Source of the DNA: Sipunculus nudus
Lineage: Eukaryota > Annelida > Sipuncula > Golfingiida > Sipunculidae
NCBI GenBank assembly: GCA_026874595.1
Contig: CM049308.1
Location: 18,166,001 to 18,230,000 of the forward strand
Direction: 5' to 3'
Length of the DNA stretch: 64,000 bases
The translations under genes and the position numbers were made by a program. Within the stretch, counting starts at the first letter, position 1, and each line of letters opens with the position of its first letter. The notes beneath the pieces are model-generated. The model made no database searches and was not told where the DNA came from. It saw only the letters and a program-made list of their open reading frames with translations. Positions 61,857-64,000 of the stretch are shown here, in pieces.

Positions 61857-64000
61857 CTAACTTTTTATGGCTGTAATGAAATACTTTAATTTCTCGATAT
61901 AATTACTTTTTCTAACATACTTAGTTTCTTGTAAACATTCAAGTTCAAACACTACAAAGTTCCTCAGCAACCGTTCACAGTATTTTTCTCCTTTCATTTT
62001 ACATCTTGTTTTGTATTTGTATAGAGCACATGCCAAGAAAGACATATTCATTTCTATAAAATCTGTGTAGTCATTCCCATATTGATATCCAAACAAAATC
62101 AATCTCCATTCAAGTCTACATTCAAATTTTTTTTCAAATGTATTCCACAGAAATTTAGTAGCCCTACAACTATATCAGTAATGTTCGATATCTTCCTCTA
62201 GCTTACAAAGTGAACAGAGAGGTGAAATGGTTCTATCATTTCTACTTAACATACTGTTTGTTAGAATCAAATTATGTATTAATCGGTAATTAAATTCGGA
62301 TATTCTACTTATTTGTTGATGCTTTATTTTTTTCTTATATAGGGCCTTGAAAGCAAACCCAATCATATTGTATTTCCTTTTCCAATATGTTGCAGAAACA
62401 GGCTCTTGAAATTTTTGCTTTATTAATTTTGAATAAAATAATTGACACTTAAGTTCTGATAAGCTATACATCTGACCATCTATCTGGAAATACCAGTCTC
62501 TCTGGTTCTTTTTAACATGGCCACCAATAAGGTCATTTTTATAGATGGATTCATATCTTTTTATCGTACCTTTTATAACCATATATTCACATAACCAGTT
62601 TCTCTTACATTTAAGACGCTTATAAATTAATTCTTCAGAAACAAAATTTCCTGTTTCCGAAATGAAATCTTTAACATATATAAAACCACTATCAATCCAG
62701 TGTTGATAGTCTAAACATTTGCACCTATTCAGAAACATCTTGTTAAACCATATTTGCTGATTAAGTAAATTTGATTTTTCATGATCACAAATATTTACAA
62801 ATGCGCATACTACATCAGAGTAAAATCTTGATATATTCTCCAACCCAGTGACCTGTTTAATGTTGAAGTTACCATGCAATAAGATATTAATATCATTACA
62901 TATTTGTTTTATACAGTTCTTACCAATATTGAACAAGGGTGAAGATGAATTAAATAATCTAGGAATCCAGTTAGCTTTCAGTGACTGTACAAACGATTCT
63001 AAATCGATCATTCTTAAGCCACCATCTTCATATTTTCCGATAATAGTATTCCTCTTAATCCTGTCTCTAGCAGACTATATAAAATTATACAATTTGCGAG
63101 TTATCTCTTTTAGTAACAAATTATCCGTTTTTAACATTGTTAGTGGCAGAATTAATTTTGGCAAAATAATAGATTTTATAACAGTTATTTTTCCTATTAT
63201 TGTAAGATTACGAGACCGCCATGTATATAGAAGTTTGTCAATTTCATTCAGCGTTTTCTTCCATTGAAATTTTGAACACTTTTCCAAGTCATTTCCAATG
63301 TAAATTCCCAAATACCTAATTGGCTCCGAATGAAAGTTTAAATGTCTTAAAGTTTCATCTATGGTTATATTTCCTAACGCCAATGCTTCAGTCTTTTTCA
63401 TATTAAGTTTTAATCCCGATACTTGTGAAAATTCGTCAATGATCTTAACGGACCTATCGAGTGAATTACAGTCTTTTAAAATAAGTGTTGCATCGTCAGC
63501 ATATTGAATAATAGGAACTAATTCAACACCACCTACATTTATTTTATTGATATCCTGATCATTCATTATGGCTGAAGCCAGAAATTCAGTAGCAATTAGG
63601 AAAAGCATTGCTGAGACCGGACAGCCCTGCCTGATTCCTTTACGCATCTCAATCTCTTTAGTCAACCATCCGTTATTTTTTACTACAAAACATGGTTCAT
63701 TATATAAAATCTTTACCCACCTTATAAAATTGGGTCCAAAATTAAAATGTTTTAAAGCTTTTAACATAAATTTAATATTAAGGCTGTCAAAAGCCTTTGA
63801 AAAATCCAGGCACATTATTAAACCTGATGTTTCATACTTTCTACAAGCTTCAATTACATCCATCACATATCGACAATTGGCCCCAATATACCTGCCTTTG
63901 ATATAGGCAGTCTGCGTTTGACTTATTATACTTGACAGCACTTTCTGAAGTCTGTTCGCTAAGACAAATGCTATTATTTTATAGTCGGTATCTGTTAAAC
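61857..64000 (-). pseudogene. L1/Tx1-like LINE ORF2, reverse transcriptase and C-terminal region, two in-frame stops
   Basis: One minus-strand frame runs from the right edge of the window to the stop at 61857, about 714 codons. It is interrupted only by TAG at 63075-63077 and TGA at 62175-62177. Reverse transcriptase motifs in order are LDFSKAFDS (motif A Asp), GIRQGCPVSAMLF (motif B), IIQYADDATLIL (catalytic YADD), GLKLNMKKTEAL (motif D) and IRYLGIYIG (motif E). The C-terminal knuckle is CSLCKLEEDIEHY, then stop, then YSC. The N-terminal endonuclease would lie beyond 64000. The even frame over 2.1 kb with only two stops shows that this is a fairly young copy, but it is not functional unless the stops are read through. 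Confidence 0.92.

Overview
The window looks like animal (metazoan) nuclear DNA. It is AT-rich, with intron-split genes, sparse coding sequence and dense interspersed repeats. The protein families (a POMT2-type O-mannosyltransferase and secreted C-type lectins), the repeats rich in TGACCT/AGGTCA strings, and the mix of LINE, tRNA-SINE and hAT-like elements suggest a lophotrochozoan, most likely a mollusc. That placement is inference; the sequence does not prove it.

1-18 kb: no protein-coding gene that I recognise. It holds SINE and LINE fragments, TGACCT-rich repeat units, a terminal-inverted-repeat (TIR) MITE, copies of several interspersed repeat families, and one promoter-like spot (two CRE palindromes, TATA, a good splice donor) near 2.1-2.26 kb.

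18-38.6 kb: the 5' half of a protein O-mannosyltransferase 2 gene (POMT2) on the minus strand. Nine coding exons have consistent splice phases from the ATG at 35991 down to 18010, giving 310 codons. A likely non-coding first exon and promoter lie at 38.45-38.6 kb. The C-terminal half (MIR domains, last membrane segments) was not found in the left 18 kb. The introns carry repeats, LINE fragments and a 42-bp tandem duplication of the exon 5 splice acceptor. Two inverted-repeat elements sit between the first exon and the start codon.

38.6-44.5 kb: intergenic DNA with a small MITE, a SINE, a (TA)n tract and a 930-bp pogo/Tigger-like TIR element.

44.6-48.5 kb: an intact three-exon C-type lectin gene on the plus strand (signal peptide, duplicated coiled-coil stalk, CTLD). 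A GACGAC-type repeat lies in its second intron.

48.5-57.2 kb: tandem repeats, a LINE 3' end, a ~340-bp tandem array, and a decayed duplicate of the lectin gene (56.0-57.2 kb) with a premature stop and a truncated last exon.

57.35-59.34 kb: a ~2-kb non-autonomous hAT-like element with near-perfect 8-bp target duplications. 59.3-61.6 kb holds nothing recognisable.

61.6-64 kb: the 3' part of an L1/Tx1-like LINE on the minus strand, with its poly(A) end and reverse transcriptase ORF, broken by two in-frame stops and running off the right edge.
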